From an archaeon (lineage in GTDB: Archaea > Methanobacteriota > Methanobacteria > Methanobacteriales > Methanobacteriaceae), in the NCBI GenBank assembly GCA_024409165.1, contig JAKSUE010000108.1, forward strand, positions 1 through 5,301: a DNA stretch of 5,301 nucleotides, in the 5' to 3' direction. Under the pieces are notes generated by a model. That model ran no database searches and was not told where the DNA came from. It worked only from the letters and a program-made list of their open reading frames with translations. This document shows, one piece after another, positions 5,254-5,301 of this stretch (positions are counted from its first letter, which is position 1; each line of letters begins with the position of its first letter). The translations under genes were made by a program, and so were the position numbers.

Positions 5254-5261
5254 ATTATAAA
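5254..5261 (-). promoter_or_regulatory. Candidate TATA box of the flavodoxin-fold gene
   Basis: The minus strand reads TTTATAAT here, close to the archaeal consensus. Transcription would begin near 5232, giving a leader of roughly 33 bases that includes the ribosome binding site. The spacing is sensible, but the A/T-rich surroundings make chance matches likely. Confidence 0.4.
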
Positions 5262-5301
5262 TTTGTATTAGACTAATTTGATTATTATTTTATTATTTAT
5301 A

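Noticed and set aside
5077..5271. A 64-residue open frame on the plus strand
   Set aside because: It overlaps the start of the oxidoreductase antisense and then reads through T-rich leader DNA, giving an artificial F/Y/L/I-rich tail that could be mistaken for a membrane segment.

Overview
This window looks like ordinary chromosomal DNA from a very AT-rich methanogenic archaeon of the order Methanobacteriales, most likely Methanobrevibacter or a close relative. The evidence is an archaeal lipid head-group synthase, the archaea-only recombinase paralogue RadB, an archaeal DUF357 protein, strong A/T preference at third codon positions, intergenic DNA that is almost pure A/T, archaeal-type TATA motifs (TTTATAWT) and oligo-T terminators. 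The genus is inferred from overall resemblance, not from a search.

Layout. Positions 1-109 hold no gene that I can see, only the A/T-rich region downstream of the DUF357 gene. Positions 110-1040 (minus strand) carry an archaetidylinositol phosphate synthase followed by a small DUF357 protein, probably one transcription unit. A 151-bp divergent promoter region (1041-1191) with a 12-bp tandem repeat separates these from a plus-strand pair, 1192-2607: a threonylcarbamoyl-AMP synthase (t6A tRNA modification) and RadB, 33 bp apart. A 229-bp gap (2608-2836) holds a spaced TCTATT motif cluster and a 23-bp near-perfect palindrome, and precedes a class I/II PLP-dependent aminotransferase (2837-4000), which ends in a hairpin plus T-run terminator. 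A 190-bp gap (4001-4190) contains eight consecutive 10-bp T-tract repeats, then a small zinc-ribbon protein (4191-4454). The last gene, a flavodoxin-fold FMN oxidoreductase, lies on the minus strand (4653-5198) and converges on the zinc-ribbon gene. The 198-bp gap between them holds T-runs, a hairpin suited to stopping transcription from both sides, and a perfect 21-bp palindrome.

How the genes relate. The left half is core archaeal housekeeping: membrane lipid head groups, universal tRNA modification and recombination. The right half is three separately controlled metabolic or redox genes. I see no mobile element, CRISPR array, rRNA, tRNA or defence locus, and no convincing undescribed multi-gene system. 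The observations most worth a second look are regulatory: the palindrome before the aminotransferase, the helically phased T-tract array before the zinc-ribbon gene, a probable leaderless start for the lipid synthase, and a start-codon correction for RadB.
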